Assembly: GCF_001649575.2 (NCBI RefSeq)
Contig: NC_051452.1
Location: forward strand, 6,753,155-6,817,154
Direction of reading: 5' to 3'
From: Kryptolebias marmoratus
Lineage: Eukaryota > Chordata > Actinopteri > Cyprinodontiformes > Rivulidae
DNA: 64,000 bases
In this document: positions 20,055 to 55,900 of the stretch, in pieces
Layout of the letters: the number at the start of each line of letters is the position of its first letter
Position numbering within the stretch: the stretch's first letter is position 1
Position numbers and translations under genes: made by a program
The notes under the pieces: generated by a model
Seen by the model: the letters and a program-made list of their open reading frames with translations, nothing else
Databases searched by the model: none
Told to the model about the DNA's origin: nothing

Positions 20055-23000
20055 ATGCTGGACTTCGCCATCTTCGCTGTGACGTTTGTCATCATTTTAG
20101 TCGGTGCTGTTCTTTATTTGTACCCGGTAAGTGACTTAATTAAAACTTAGTTAGCATAGTTAGCTGCAAGGCTACTGTTGCGCCAGTCTTCGTGCAGAGA
20201 ACGCTCGATTTAAGGTTTCGTCTATTTTACACAAATTTAGCATGGCTCATATCTCGTAATTTTTAAAATATAGCGTATTTAAGAGCTTATGCAGTTATCG
20301 GCTTACATTTAATCTAACATTCAGCAAGTGTTTTGAATTAAGAACAACGTAATGATGTTAAAGTGAGCTCTAATGGTAAAATAGACGTTTAGAAATATAA
20401 AAACATACTAATTTACAACTCTACGAATCATACGCCGATTTTTATACGAACACATTGTTGATTAATTTACCATAAATATGCTTTAACATCATTGTTTGTT
20501 ATTTAATGAGGAAGTAGTAGCTAAATTGACACGTTATTTCAAGGACACTGCCTGGTAATGAGTTTCCAATCATGTTTTCAGTCATCCAGAAGGGCTTCTG
20601 GTATCCCAGGTCTCAACCCCACAGATGAGAAGTAAGTTGTCAGATTACCTTTGTGCTAGCAGCTCATTTTCACGCTCAACTCTGCTCCAAAGTATGGCAG
20701 GCAGTTTGTTTATATAATCAAATCACACTCCTACCTCTATTTACTATTTTTCCTGGTCACAATACATCCTTACTAGTCAGAACTGAAATATAATTGACTC
20801 TATTAATTCAAGTACATATTAAAATGTAGGATAATTTCCTTTATGGTAATTAAAAGTTATTTAAAATATCTGCAATACATATCCAGGCTGTTCATTACCT
20901 GTTAACTCAACCGCTTAAACTTTTTAAGGATTTCTTGACACTTTTTATCTCATATTTTACTTGTGGATCTTAAACTGTAAATTTGACTTGTAATTATCTG
21001 AATTCTGATAAGTAAGAATGTTATTGTGATCAGGAAAAATGCTGTTATTGAAATCTAAAACTTTAAACAGAGATAGGAGTGTGATTTTAATTTTATGGTA
21101 AAACAGCCTGCCATAGTGAGTGCTCACTTAGTTAACCAGACAGGCTGAGTTGAGCGAACTACACGGGTTCAGTAAGCGTTTGTGAGAGTTGAGGGCACAG
21201 AAATGCTCCATTTATTTAACCTCATTACTCCCGAGCAGCTGTTTTACGTCTTCACGTGCTGCTGTTAACATCAGAACACAGACATGAATGTGTGCGTCAT
21301 CAGACGTTGGGTTCTTCTGCGTCCTCAGGGACGGAAACCTGCAGGACATCGTCAACAAAGGCAGTCTGCACGAGTTCCTGGTCAGTCTGCATCAGGAGTT
21401 TGGATCTGTGGCGTCGTTCTGGTTTGGTGGCCGTCCGGTGGTCAGCCTGGGCTCCGTGAAGCCCCTCCAGCAGCACATCAACCCCAACCACACCAGTAAG
21501 GTGGCCGGTGCTCACTGCCACAGGAGGAGCCTTGTTCTTCTTACGCCAGGTAACCAAATGCTGCTGCTTCTGATTCCCAGCCGACTCCTTTGAGACGATG
21601 CTGAAGTCGCTTCTCAGCTACCAGTCGGGGATGGGTGGGGGGCCCAACGAGTCGGTGATCAGGAAGAAGCTGTACGAGAGCGCCATCAACAACAGCCTGA
21701 AGAACAACTTCTCTGTTGTTCTCAAGGTTCGTCCCGCTGATCAGAACAACCGATTTCACTCCAGAACAGTTTGGTTTAAGGGGGGGCGGGGGAAACAGTG
21801 AAATATTTTAAGTTCACACTGTCTCCGTTGCTCCAGGTGGTGGAGGAGCTGGTGGGAAAGTGGAGCTCGTTCCCGGAGGCCCAGCACATCCCGCTGTGCG
21901 CCCACCTGCTGGGTCTGGCCCTGAAGACCGTCACCCAGCTCGGTCTGGGCGAGCGCTTCAGATGCGATGCCGAAGTCATTTCCTTCCGCAAGAACCACGA
22001 CGCAGTACGAGACTTCTGTTTTGCATTCCAGATGTGTTTCTTCTGCGTCTTGTAGTTTTCTGATGAGCCGTTGCTCTAACGCCACCAGATCTGGTCAGAA
22101 ATCGGGAAGGGCTACATGGACGGCTCTCTGGAGAAGAGCGCCAGCAGAAAAGCTCATTACGAGGCGGGTAAGCGATGAACCGTCATCCTGTTTGTCTTCA
22201 GGATTTGTTGTGTGTTTTCAGGCTGGAGAAGAGAGGTAGAAAGTTCACTCGAGCTCAGAAATAATCCTTTGTAAAACCTTTAAATAAACACCTTGAAAGT
22301 GAAGATTGTGCTCGTTATAGACATGTAAAAACTTGAGGTTTTTTAAGCAGGGAGAAGACTTGGACCTGTTTTACCCTGCAGACAGCTGTTTCCACACGAC
22401 ATGTATTAGAATATCAGGGTTTTAGTCAAACAATAAAAGCTGATTCAGTGTCTGCTTTCAGTTGGACTCAGCACCGTCAAAGAACCTGATCCCTTCGGTT
22501 TAGGGTGTGGAGTTAGGTTCAATGTTGAAGTTCATATTTAACTTCACAATGGAGTAAAATTGTCCCGCCTGGTTGTGGTTTTATGCTGCAGATTCTCTCT
22601 TATGCGTTTAAGTAAATTCAGGTGTGTTTGTGTGGGATTTGAAGACATCTAGTGGCAGATTTGTAGATTAAAACCTCTGAAATGCCTCCTGCTTCATCTT
22701 CAAAACATATAGAATTAAAAGCCAAACAGTGCCTCTTGACTGATGGGTAATTAGCCAGTAGTTTGTCTTAAATCTAAGTGACAATTTGTCTTTAAATGTC
22801 TTAATCCCAATCCCTAAAAGGACGTTCTACAAGTTCCTTTGAGTTCTTGGAAATCCATCCACAACCGTCAGGTTTCAGGGCCGTGTGGCATCTCTAACGG
22901 TCTCTTTGTCTTCGGTCAGCTCTGTCGGAGATGGAGTCCATGCTGCTGTCTGTGTCGAAGGAGAGGAAAGCCCAGAGGAAGCAGACAGTGTTCGTGGACG

Positions 23001-24514
23001 GTCTCCTTCAGTCCAGCCTCACGGAGCGACAGGTGGAGTCTGAGAATCTGGATTAAAACCGTTGACACCGAGGGCTTCTCTGAACTGAGTGTCTGTTTGT
23101 TTCAGATCATGGAGGACTGCATGGTTTTTACTTTGGCTGGATGTGTCATCACCGCCAACCGTAGGTGACCTGCATAAGAACTGAAAATAAAAAACTAAAC
23201 ATAACGCTCATGATTTTATGTATTTTGTCTTGTTTTTGTCAGTGTGCATCTGGGCGCTTCACTTCCTGTCCACCTCAGAGGAAGTCCAGGACAAGCTGTA
23301 CAAGGAGCTGGAGGACGTTTTGGGTTCTGATCCAGTTTCTCTGGACAAGATTCCTCAGCTCAGGTGAAAGCCGGCCTTGTGCCTGATCCCGAGCAGCAAA
23401 CGCAGGCGTCCTTCACATTTAGACACACCCGGAAACGGCTGGTTTGTTCAAAAGTCTCCATCGTGTCTCATTTCCTGTCTCTGGAAAGATACTGCCAGCA
23501 GGTCCTCAACGAGACGGTCCGGACCGCCAAGCTGACCCCCGTTGCTGCTCGGCTTCAGGAAGTGGAGGGCAAAGTGGATCAACATGTCATCCCCAAAGAG
23601 GTACGAGATGTGCTGCTGCCCAGGGCTCACGGCCTCAGGCAGATGGGTTCACCTTATTGGTTACTGGACTTCACGACAAAGTCATGTTTCATGTACAACC
23701 CTCATTCCAAAGACAGGAGTAAACTGTAAAAAAAAATGATTTGAAAATCTTATAAACTCATATTTTATTCACAGTGGAGCTCAGCAAACATGTTAAATGT
23801 TGAAATAGAGAAATTGCGCCACTTTTTTTGAGGGTGAAAGAAGGATAGTTTGGACTTTCATGGCAGCAACTCGTCTCTTTAAAGTTGTTCCAGATGTTCT
23901 CCTCTGTGCAGCATCTCCTCTTCTTCTCCCATCAGTCTGTAAACATTTGTCATTTATAAATGTTTCTGTGATCAGTTATCTGGGTTCCACAACAAATGTT
24001 GAAGGAGGAACCGTTGTGTGATGTTTCAGACTCTGGTGATCTACGCTCTGGGAGTGGTTCTGCAGGATCCCGACACGTGGAGCACCCCGTACAGGTTCGG
24101 CTGACATGAAACTTCAGCTCCTGCTGAGGGGAAAAACAGATTGTGTGTGACTGTGTTTGATTTTTGGCTTTGACATGTTTTAGGTTTGATCCAGACCGAT
24201 TTGAGGAAGAATCAGCCAGGAAGAGCTTCTGCCTGCTCGGCTTCTCAGGGAACCAGACCTGTCCAGAACTCGGGTAAAACTTGTTTTTATTTTTTTATCA
24301 TTTAAAGCTAAAATGTGCTTTTCACCCGTCAGGGTTGATCAGTTTGATTTGGCCTCCGTTCAGGTTTGCCTACACCGTCGCTACAGTCCTTCTCAGCACG
24401 GTGGTGCGGCGGCTGAAGCTCCACCAGCTGGAGGGACAAGTGGCCGAAGTCCGTTCTGAGCTGGTGTCCTCACCCAAAGAGGAGACCTGGATCACCGTCA
24501 GCAGCAGGAGCTGA
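20055..24514 (+). CDS. cyp20a1: Cytochrome P450 20A1
   Basis: This is an orphan microsomal P450 conserved as a single copy in vertebrates, substrate unknown. Exons: 20055-20126, 20582-20631, 21329-21495, 21581-21726, 21837-22004, 22089-22167, 22920-23032, 23106-23160, 23243-23363, 23489-23600, 24030-24094, 24184-24273, 24364-24514. They sum to 1389 nt, that is 462 aa, the same length as human CYP20A1. Residues about 4-22 form an N-terminal membrane anchor (FAIFAVTFVIILVGAVLYLY). The I-helix is MVFTLAGCVITAN (about 271-283), the K-helix ExxR is NETVRTAK, and the PERF-like segment is YRFDPDRFEEE. The haem loop is LLGFSGNQTCPELG with the Cys ligand near residue 409. As in other CYP20A1 proteins, the haem loop departs from the FxxGxRxCxG consensus (Asn-Gln where Arg is usual). 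The ATG context GCAGCCATGC is good. No frame breaks were seen. A truncated Tc1-like relic lies in intron 10. Confidence 0.97.
23694..23965 (-). mobile_element. Tc1/mariner-like relic, truncated copy 3 (cyp20a1 intron 10)
   Basis: It starts TACAACCCTCATTCCAAAGA, the degenerate terminal repeat of this family, and continues CTCATATTTTATTCACAGTG and GTTCTCCTCTGTGCAGCATC. It matches 37502-37720. The other end is missing. Confidence 0.75.
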
Positions 24515-25764
24515 AGACGGAGGCGACTGGTCCTGCTGTAAGAAAGCACCAATTACCAGCCAAGTATTAGTTGGGTCCAGTTTCTGCTCGTAGTTTGGAT
24601 CCAAACTTGTAGTTTGGATCCAAACTTGTAGTTTGGACTTTTTTTCTTCAGGATGCCCTTTTTTGTGCTTTCAGAAGGTTTTAGCTCAGCACCAACCCAC
24701 AACTTACCAAATTAGCACTTCAATTTGTTTAAAAAGAAAATCGAGGCAGTTGAGAAAACTCTGAGGAGCCGTGTGGGACGATTACTGACCCCTAGTGGTC
24801 AGGTTGGAAACTGCAACAATCCCAAGTTTGGTCCACAGAATCTAGGAACAAACTGCCTCTGTAGGTTTAGATTAAATTACATTTAAAGAAGAAAATTAAC
24901 AACGATATCATCTAAAAAAAGCCCACTTCCTGTCTGTTGTTCTTTCTGCTTCCTGTGTTTGATTTATCGCACCGAGGCATCCGCTTTCACTACAAAACAG
25001 GAATTTCTTTTAATTGTACTTTTAATTTTTTTACAAAACAGCATCCACGAGTCGTTTTGTTCACAGATCATTGTTAATGTTTCACACAGAGTGCTTTAAA
25101 TGAATTTTTAATAGAATATTGAAAGCAGGATTTAGACATTTCATTCATTTTTTAAAATTGTTTATTAAAAACATGTACATAAAACTGAGTTTTTCCCTTT
25201 ATTCTTTCTACCTTATGGAAGGTTTCTGCAGTCTTATAAAGATTTAACCTGTGGGATAGTCTTGGGTTTAAATTAAAAATACCTTTAATTTTAAGATGAT
25301 GCTCTGATTTTTGTTTTTGAGAGGTCATAAAGGAAATTAAATAAAATGTTAAAAGATTTCAGGAATTAGAAGCTGCATATATCAGTGTAAAACTCTGCTT
25401 TAAATTTTCTTGGTTTACTCTCTAAGGATTTTGGTATAAATCTTTTGCAGTTGTCTGAATTGTCCTCTTCTTTAAGAAGGAATTAAATATGACTGTTTTC
25501 AGTCTGTATAAGGAAAATATTTAGATAGAAAATTGATTTAAAACACGTTTTAGTGATAATATTAACATTAAATTTGTGTGTTTCTGGATTTGTCTTTAAT
25601 GTCAGGAAAAATAAAACTTAACCGTCTTTTTATTGCAGGATTTAAAAGTATAATTTTACTGAATATAACAAAAAAGGGTACACTGTGAAGCAGAGATTTG
25701 GTCGGTTATTTCTTTGTTGTGGTAAAGGTTGTTTATGTCACTTTAAATGGCGCCATTTTTGTTA

Positions 25765-25975
25765 GAAAAATGCATCAACGTCTCAAATCTTCTCTTCTTC
25801 TTCTGCTATTGACTTTTCTTTGGTGTTTATCGGACCGGACAGTTGAAGGCTGAAGAAACGAGACAAACAGGAGCCTCAGCAGCATGTGGAAGAACCATAC
25901 GCAGCCACAGCAGCCTGGCTCCGCCTCCTCACGCTGCTCACCGTCTCATCCTTCAGCCGGTGTTTTGTAGTTTGG
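25765..25975 (+). repeat. Dispersed repeat, copy 1 (partner at 33560-33775)
   Basis: Shared phrases include AGCATGTGGAAGAACCATAC, CAACAGGAGCCTCAG/CAGGGGCCTCAGTAG, CAGCAGC and TTCAGCC(A/G)GTGT. The family is not identified. Both copies point the same way. Confidence 0.65.
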
Positions 25976-26164
25976 GAACGGGAACAATCTATATTGTATT
26001 TAATTAAATGAATAGGAGGTTTTGGGATATTTTTGTCACTTTTGTGTAATTTCTAACAGAATTATTAATTTCATCTGCCCGTTTGAAGTTCGGACAGATG
26101 GTGTGGCGCCGTCCGTCCGTCTGTGGAGAAGTTCCTGTTCAAGCTTTAAATTGATAACCCTTTC

Positions 26165-26430
26165 ATACAGAAATGCCAAACTGCACAGCTGGACACCTCA
26201 CGGGTCTGGGGTGATCCCTATTGATTTCAAGGTCACAGGGTTAAAACTCCTGATCACAGGTGACATCTTTGTGGAAACCTTGTTTGTGCTCTAACTTTGC
26301 AACCCTGTAACGTAGGAATGTCAAACTGCACAGCTGGACACCTCATGGGTCAAGGATGATCACTATTAAATTCAAGGTTAAAAGGTCAAGGTCACAGGTT
26401 GTGAAAACCTTGTCTCTGCTCTAACTCTAG
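26165..26430 (+). repeat. Two-copy tandem repeat of about 145 bp
   Basis: CAAACTGCACAGCTGGACACCTCA occurs at about 26177 and 26322, each followed by CGGGTCTGGGGTGATC or TGGGTCAAGGATGATC and a TTCAAGGTCACAGG-type phrase. AAGGTCA half-sites recur within it. Confidence 0.7.
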
Positions 26431-26542
26431 ACACATGTATTTAGGATTGTTGTGTGAGGAAATTCATGCTCTGGATTGTGATTTCTCTGTCAGTTTTATG
26501 TGCTGTTAGCAGTAATCTTGTTGTTTTTTGTAAACCCTATAA

Positions 26543-49459
<22,917 letters not shown>

Positions 49460-51400
49460 ACAGACCTTCCACGGAGCGGGAGGAGTGTCCGGCGGGGGGA
49501 AGGGGGGGGAGTCTTCGATCGGACGGAGCATGGTCGCCTCCGAGCGAGGAGGCGGAGGGAAGCAGTTTTATTGGACCTGACGAACTGATGTCGTCGCCAT
49601 TGTAAAACAACCACTGCTTTAGATATATCCTCTCTTGTAATATTTCTTTCTTTATTTGACCAAGGAGGAGTGGACGGTGACGGATTAGTTTTGAGTTTTG
49701 TGAAGCCACTTTTTCTTTTTTTCTCCCCCCCCCCCGTTGTTCGCCCTTATTTGAAACAATATTTATTTGTAGTTGGATAAACGTTGGATTCAGCTAACAT
49801 TCACAGCGTCGGAGAAAAGGGCTGGAGGAAAATGCCTTCATGTGTAGATTTCTCCTCAACACTCCAGAGACAACAGTATCCTCAGAGACGGGCGGTGAGG
49901 GGTGGATTTCCAGGGGGGTACCTCAGGGACGGTGCCAAAGCTGGGCGAGGCGAGCACATCGGGCGTCTTGAAGCTAAAACGAGACGTCCGTAAGCAAACG
50001 AGAATCCTCACGAGTGCTTTTAAACTAGGCTTATTTTATTTGACGGGAAACAGGTCGACGTGTTTCACTTTGCAAAGCCGGCGTGCAATTTCTTAGGTGA
50101 AGGAATCGTCGTCCAGCCCTCAAGTTAAAAAAACAAAGCGAAGATATTAGATTTTGAGTTGCGGTTCCTGTTGTGAGTAATAGAAGTGTTTTATCTTAAC
50201 TGGTGAGGCTAATCTGGTTTATTTTTTCCTTTTTATATATATCATTTCTGCCACAAGATCCAGACTTGGAGGTTTTTTTTGTTTTGCTTGTAGAGGGGCA
50301 GACTGCATGTTTCATCCACTAAGGGTGGGGGGAAAAAACGAGTTTTTCTTCTTTACTGATGATTATAGTCTTCATATTTTCTGGATATGGTGTGGTTTGG
50401 TTTTCGATATTCACCCGCGACACAGACGACAACACATTTAGGTCGTTCCTAAAGACGCTTGTGCCATATTGAAGTGTGTGTTGCTGTTCAGAGGTTATCA
50501 CTTCATTTGCAATAAACTGACCGGAGCGGGGTGGGCTGTGGTCGAAGACGCAGATCTTTGTTTTCCTGAGTTTTAAATCAAAAAGCACATACATTTGTAA
50601 TAAAAAAAAAAGGTGTAGAAGAAGAAATAATCTAACTGTGAGATGCCAGATGTTGTGTTGAAATGGATTTAACTGTTGCAAGCCCCCATATTAGGAGAAA
50701 AAAAGACAAAAAAACCTCGCGTCATTCGTTCTTCGTATAGTTAAATACGCTTGGGTGTTTTCCAGGGCTCAGTGCTTGTCCTTACGTCAGAATCTTGATT
50801 TTCTGTTTAAGAAAAAAGACAAAAAAAAAAGAAATAAGTGGGTTTGTATGTGAGTCTTGCATGCCATTGTTCTTATCTGTACCGGTGTCCCAAAGTTAAA
50901 GAAAAATAAAATAAATAGCATTTTAAAAAAAAATAATACAAATTCCGTGGCAAGATCACCCAGTTTTAAAAAGACAAGCAGCCCTGCAGCTCTGATCAGG
51001 AAGCATCAGCCTGTACGACTCGGAGCCCACGTCCGAGCAGCCGCGCCCTCCGACCTGACCGTAGCCCTCATCAACGCCATCGGTGGATTATTACGTGTTT
51101 AAGCTGCTAGTGAATCCTGCGGACGGACAGCAGGCGGCGTGCGAGTCGAGATTATTAGAAGCTGGACTCGGTGGATGACACTAAAGTCTTACATGTAAGG
51201 CCTTTGGTCTGCAGGATTCACAACCTCCTGAAGCGACGGGCGTCCCGGCCTCGGGGCGTCCTGGCCTCGGGGTGTCCCGGCCTCGGGGCGTCCCCCTCTA
51301 ACAGTCCATAATGCCATTGTGTTGCACAGTTAAAAGTTGAATTGCAAAATTATCATATTTGTAAAATCATGAGAACAAAGACAATAAAGTTATTAAGATT
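49460..51400 (+). other. abi2: abi2 3' UTR
   Basis: This is a U-rich, gene-free stretch after the abi2 stop with poly(A) signals AATAAA at 50511-50516 and 51383-51388 and A-rich near-matches around 50600 and 50900. A long UTR with tandem poly(A) sites fits ABI2. Three copies of a 16-bp GGCGTCCCGGCCTCGG unit lie at about 51239-51290. Confidence 0.6.
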
Positions 51401-51639
51401 TATTGGTGCAGAAATGCTCTCGTTTTGTTTTTTTAAACCCAGAAGACTCTGCAGACTCTGTGCTTTTTTTAATTTAAAAAGTTCGGCTCGTTCAGGAGAT
51501 GGCTACTTTGGCTTTCGGTCTTTTTAAATATTTGATTTTATTTTAAAATATTTTCCCCGTAGAAATCCATGGAGATCTCTTCAGTTCATTCAGAAACATT
51601 TTTCTCTTTGAAATCTGCTTCGGCTCGCTTCTTTTGCTT

Positions 51640-51990
51640 CTGCTATGTTTAGTTTTTAGCTACTGTTCGGCTACTTCTTTTAGCTTCTAACTACCCTTTT
51701 GATGGTTTTTTACCTAGCATTTTGCTACTTTTAGCTGTGCTTTTGCTACTTTAGCTTTCAGCTAACCCTTTGCTACCTTCAGTTTAAAACAAAACACAGA
51801 ATACAACGAATTACTATACATAAAGTTTATAGCTATTGCTAATTTTCTTAACTCCTGCTTATAGTTAGGCTAAGGCTAGTTTTTAGTTAGCATTTTGTTG
51901 CTTTTAGCTAACGTTTTGCTACTTTGGGATTTTAGCTGGTGTTCTGCTTCTTTTAACTTTACCAACACAGTTTCAGCTTCTTTAGTAAAT
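51640..51990 (+). repeat. Degenerate GCTA-rich satellite
   Basis: Imperfect units of the type TTTTGCTACTTTTAGCT run over about 350 bp (TAGCATTTTGCTACTTTTAG, TAGTTAGCATTTTGTTGCTT, TAGCTAACGTTTTGCTACTT). It is the same satellite as at 17820-17965, in the opposite orientation. Confidence 0.65.
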
Positions 51991-52260
51991 TTGATCCCAA
52001 CCATTCAGCATTTTCTCAGGAGCTGAATTCAATAAATATCCCATTATAAAGCGTAAACATAGGTCTGAACTGTAAACATGCCATTTTAGTCACATTTTGA
52101 GTGAAATCCAAACTGTTTTACATTTTATTGGGATGTCTATACTGATGTAGAGTAATGTGGGATTCAGAGAGGACTTTCCTCTTTTTAAAAGAGGTGATTT
52201 TAGGCATAGACATAAAACTGTCTAAATGTCTCTGATTTTAGGTGGTTCTGTTTCTCATGC

Positions 52261-52486
52261 TGCGTTCCATTTGCCTCGGAAACCAGAGCTCTTCGGCTAA
52301 AATGACTGTACTCGCTGCAAATCAGAGAACCAGCTGAATTCGTTGAATGTTGTACGCCTCGGCGGTACCGAACGTTGCTAGCAACACGAGCCACTAACCA
52401 CCCGGATATGTATTTCTCTTGTTTTATATCTGATGTTATTCGAGTTGAAGCTTAGAATTCCCGAGCACCGAGTTCAAATGGAACGC
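52261..52486. mobile_element. Possible MITE with inverted ends upstream of the SLAM-like gene
   Basis: TGCGTTCCATTTGCCTCGG at the left and CCGAGTTCAAATGGAACGC at the right are inverted copies of one another with a small indel, 226 bp apart end to end. This is the pattern of a short non-autonomous DNA transposon. No clear target-site duplication was seen. Confidence 0.5.
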
Positions 52487-52503
52487 GCCAGTTGCTGAGC
52501 AAC
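52374..52503. promoter_or_regulatory. Two perfect X-box-like palindromes
   Basis: GTTGCTAGCAAC (52374-52385) and GTTGCTGAGCAAC (52491-52503) are perfect RFX-type inverted repeats with spacers of 0 and 1. The second extends to GAGCAACAGCTC, similar to the X1 box of MHC class II promoters (AGCAACAGATG). They lie 420-550 bp upstream of the SLAM-like ATG. The first is inside the putative MITE. Function is inferred only. Confidence 0.4.
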
Positions 52504-52759
52504 AGCTCAACAGCCGTGCTTTAATTTTAGGAAGGAAAAGCGCGAAAAGCCTCATTTCTTTTAAGTGTTTTGCTAACATCCCACAGACAGAAAGTGTATG
52601 AAGGTACGAGTCTAACAATATATATTTTAAAAAATAAGTTTCTAATCTTTATGGTCGAAATAGAAACCGTTTGCCGTCCTTTTTGGCCGCTTTAAGCCAC
52701 AAGGGGCGCTCCAATGACTTGTATACGTCAGTCAGTGGGGCATTCTCTCTTAACAGTTT

Positions 52760-52772
52760 AGTTTCGATTTTG
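52760..52772. promoter_or_regulatory. ISRE-like site upstream of the SLAM-like gene
   Basis: AGTTTCGATTTTG matches the reverse-complement interferon-stimulated response element (AGTTTCNNTTTC) with one mismatch. It lies about 155 bp upstream of the start codon, a plausible promoter position for an immune gene. Short motifs of this kind arise by chance. Confidence 0.3.
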
Positions 52773-52924
52773 TTCGGGCGTTGTCTTTTCGTTGCTGTAG
52801 CTGACATTCATAAACCTATAATTTGTGAGATTTTTTGTGCAACTAACGTCCTAACGCTGCCTCGGACAAATATCGGTAACAAAATCTGGTGTTTCTCTCC
52901 GAAACACATTTTTTAATTTCGGAA

Positions 52925-55900
52925 ATGTACCTGTTCGGAATAGTACCTGTTAGCCTGCTAGCTATCCTATGTTTTCCCGCGACTTCCAGTAAGTTTTCAA
53001 ACGTATTTTTGTTGTTGTTAAAGTTTTGTTGGGAGTCTTAAGCAGAGTCTTATACAGAACCTTTCATTTCTTATTACGTATTGTAAGATTTTGGATAGCA
53101 TTGTGTTTTCTGACCCATAATATATACGTATCCACATTAACAATCAGATTTTTAAAAATTACTTTTTGGCTGTGAAACAACAACATAGTGTTCATTATTA
53201 TTATTATCTACAGTCGAGGATTGTTATGTAAAAGATGGCAGAAATAAGATTAAAATAAGGTTGTGGTGTAACCTCAAAGCTGTGAGCAAACCGTGTTTCA
53301 GGAAGTGGTCTGTTTCAAGGGTAAACTCGTTTTCAGCTTTTAAACATAAAGGCCTTTAAAAGTTGAATAAATAATTGAATCTATTGATTTTGGCTTTATT
53401 GTTAGCATGTATATAAACATCTAAATCTGACCATGAAGTAGCAGAAGGAATATAATCATGCTGTTTTGCGTAAATGTAAAAAGATGAGTTGTAAATCAAC
53501 ACTTTTCACGGCTGATCAGAAAGTTAGAAGACGGGGGCGCTAGTGAGCACCGAATGGAGTAGACGTGTTCTTTTTTGGCTTCTCACCACTTAAAAGAAAG
53601 TTAGAAGACAGAGAAAAGCTGCATTTTATCGATTTGATCTGTAATTCAGGCATAAACCAGAGTTAGAGGGGGAAAAAAAGGGTGATTAGAAACTAAAAAA
53701 ACACTCGGTGTGAAATGTTAAAAATCTTTAATTAAAATAATCTGTTTGTTTTTAATTTTGTAGCCCAAGTAAACAGAATGGTTGGCGACACAGTTGACCT
53801 TCACCCTGGTTATCAGGGTGGTAAGATCACCTCCGTGACCTGGAAACATCACAGTGACATAGCCTTGGAGTGGTTAGGAAGTGGTGATGATGATACCTTT
53901 CGTCAGTTTAAAGGTACGTTAATCTGTGATTAAAGTCGTGTCCAAGTTGATTAAAGGTCTGTTTTTTTGGGGGGGCGGGCGATGATGTTTCTTTATATTT
54001 TCCTGGTAAAGTAGTAATAATCATTCTTTTAGGTCGCGCTACCTTGAATAAAGAAACTGGAGTTATGACGATCAAAGATCTGATTCCGGAGCTCGCCGGC
54101 ACGTACACGGCTGAGATAAACAACAAAGTCTTAAGATCTCAGATCCTCAACGTCTATCGTAAGTTGAAGAACTTTGATTTCAGTTTGTCTGCTTCTGTTA
54201 TTCTGTGTGGGGTGGGCGGTTGTGTTCGGGTCAAACTGATGTTTGTTTCTGTTTCTGTCAGATCCGGTCCCAAAACCTACTGTTTCAAACAAAAAGGTGG
54301 ATGATGGGACTGACTGTAAGCTAACCTGTGACTACAGCACAGACCCTTCCATTAGTCAGAAGTGGCTGAATAATAACAAAGAACTTTCTGAACCCAACCC
54401 GCTAACCATCGAGGAGGTATGACCAGAACGGAGGTGGTAGAAAGTGAATCGATTGTAACCTGATTTCCAAACTAAGTTGTGATCAGTTCTTACCTGAACG
54501 TTGACTTCGGTCTGTGGAAACATTCAAAGGAACAGTTCAGTTTGAAGTGGGGTTCTGTGGGAAGGTTGTGAACAATTAACATCTTACCTGATGTAGATAG
54601 GTCTTTGAACAAACTCAGTTTGGTTAAACAGAGTTTTATTCTTACTCTCTGTTCACCACCATCAGTTTTGCGCTTCAGGGCGAAGAGAGAACTTGGAAAT
54701 ACAGTCTGTCCGTCCAGGTCATCTTAGATCTGGATAGGTTGGAAAATAAGCGACGTAGCGACTTCCATTTTGGTGTGTGGCTGCTTCTAGGTTGCTATCA
54801 AAATAATGTAACGTAAGAGTTCATCCGTTGTTGAAAAACTTCTTCTAAACTTGGTTTAAGTTGATCCACGCGAACATGTCCGTGCAGCTGAATGCCATCG
54901 AGAGCGAGCACAGCTTGTCTGAGTGCCTCTCTTGATGCTTTAGTTCTTGGAATCAAACAAAATGAACAAGAAAAGACATATTTTTAGGCCTTGTTTAAAT
55001 CCAGGAGAGTAAAACGCTCATCTTGAAAACTAAAAACATTCACTATTACCTCAGCTGCTCGTTACATCGAGTTCAGTCCTTATTTGACAGCAGCAGCAGC
55101 ATCTTTCTGCTGTAATTTGACGGTGGTGTAAAAGGTTCAAACATGTATCTGTAGCAGCTTCTTCCACAGAAACCTACTTCAAAACAGCTGTATTTTAGGT
55201 TGAGTCCCTGGCGTTCTGTAATCAAGCCAAAGAAGGGGTTAAAACTGAGAGTATGGTTTGGTTTTAGAGGTTGTTGCTAATTTTGTTTTTGATTTCTTAG
55301 GGGACTTCTGGATCTTATGTCTGTATGTTGACCAATCCTGTCAGCAATGCGTCCAGTGAAGCCATGGTTGACCCTTGCCCCTCACGTGAGTCACCTGCAG
55401 GTTGAATATCTGTTCATATCATCAGTGCTTCGGTGAGAGGCAGAAAGGAGAAGGAACAGTTTAAATAATTACCTCGTTTTTGGTTTATTTGTTTTGTAGC
55501 TGGTCCTGGTCCTGTTGTTGCAGCAGTAATTGTGTTTCTGGTGTTTCTGTTGTTCCTGTTCCTCATCTTGTGTGTCATCATTGTCAAAACCCGTAAGTTT
55601 TCACAAAAACATCAACCATTCTATGAATATAACATCCATATCAATTTTAACAAACAAATTCATTAAAATTTTCTCCTTTTTTTTGTTTTTTAGCAAAGAA
55701 GCTCAAAGAGAATCCCACAATCAAAAGGCTGAAAGAATCTAAATTTGGAGAATGGCTGATTCGCACCTTCGGTAAGCAGAATAAAAACATTAAAGTCTTC
55801 ACATGTTTTCAAATCATCAGGGAATCCATTTTGATCTTTAATGGTTATAAATAAAGGAAGCAGAAACCAAAGATCTTTTAAAGTTTTCTTCAAAATGATG

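Noticed and set aside
52671..52916. 81-codon open frame just upstream of the SLAM-like start
   Set aside because: It stops 8 bases before the ATG in another frame and has no signal peptide or domain. It is probably promoter/5' UTR sequence or a chance uORF.
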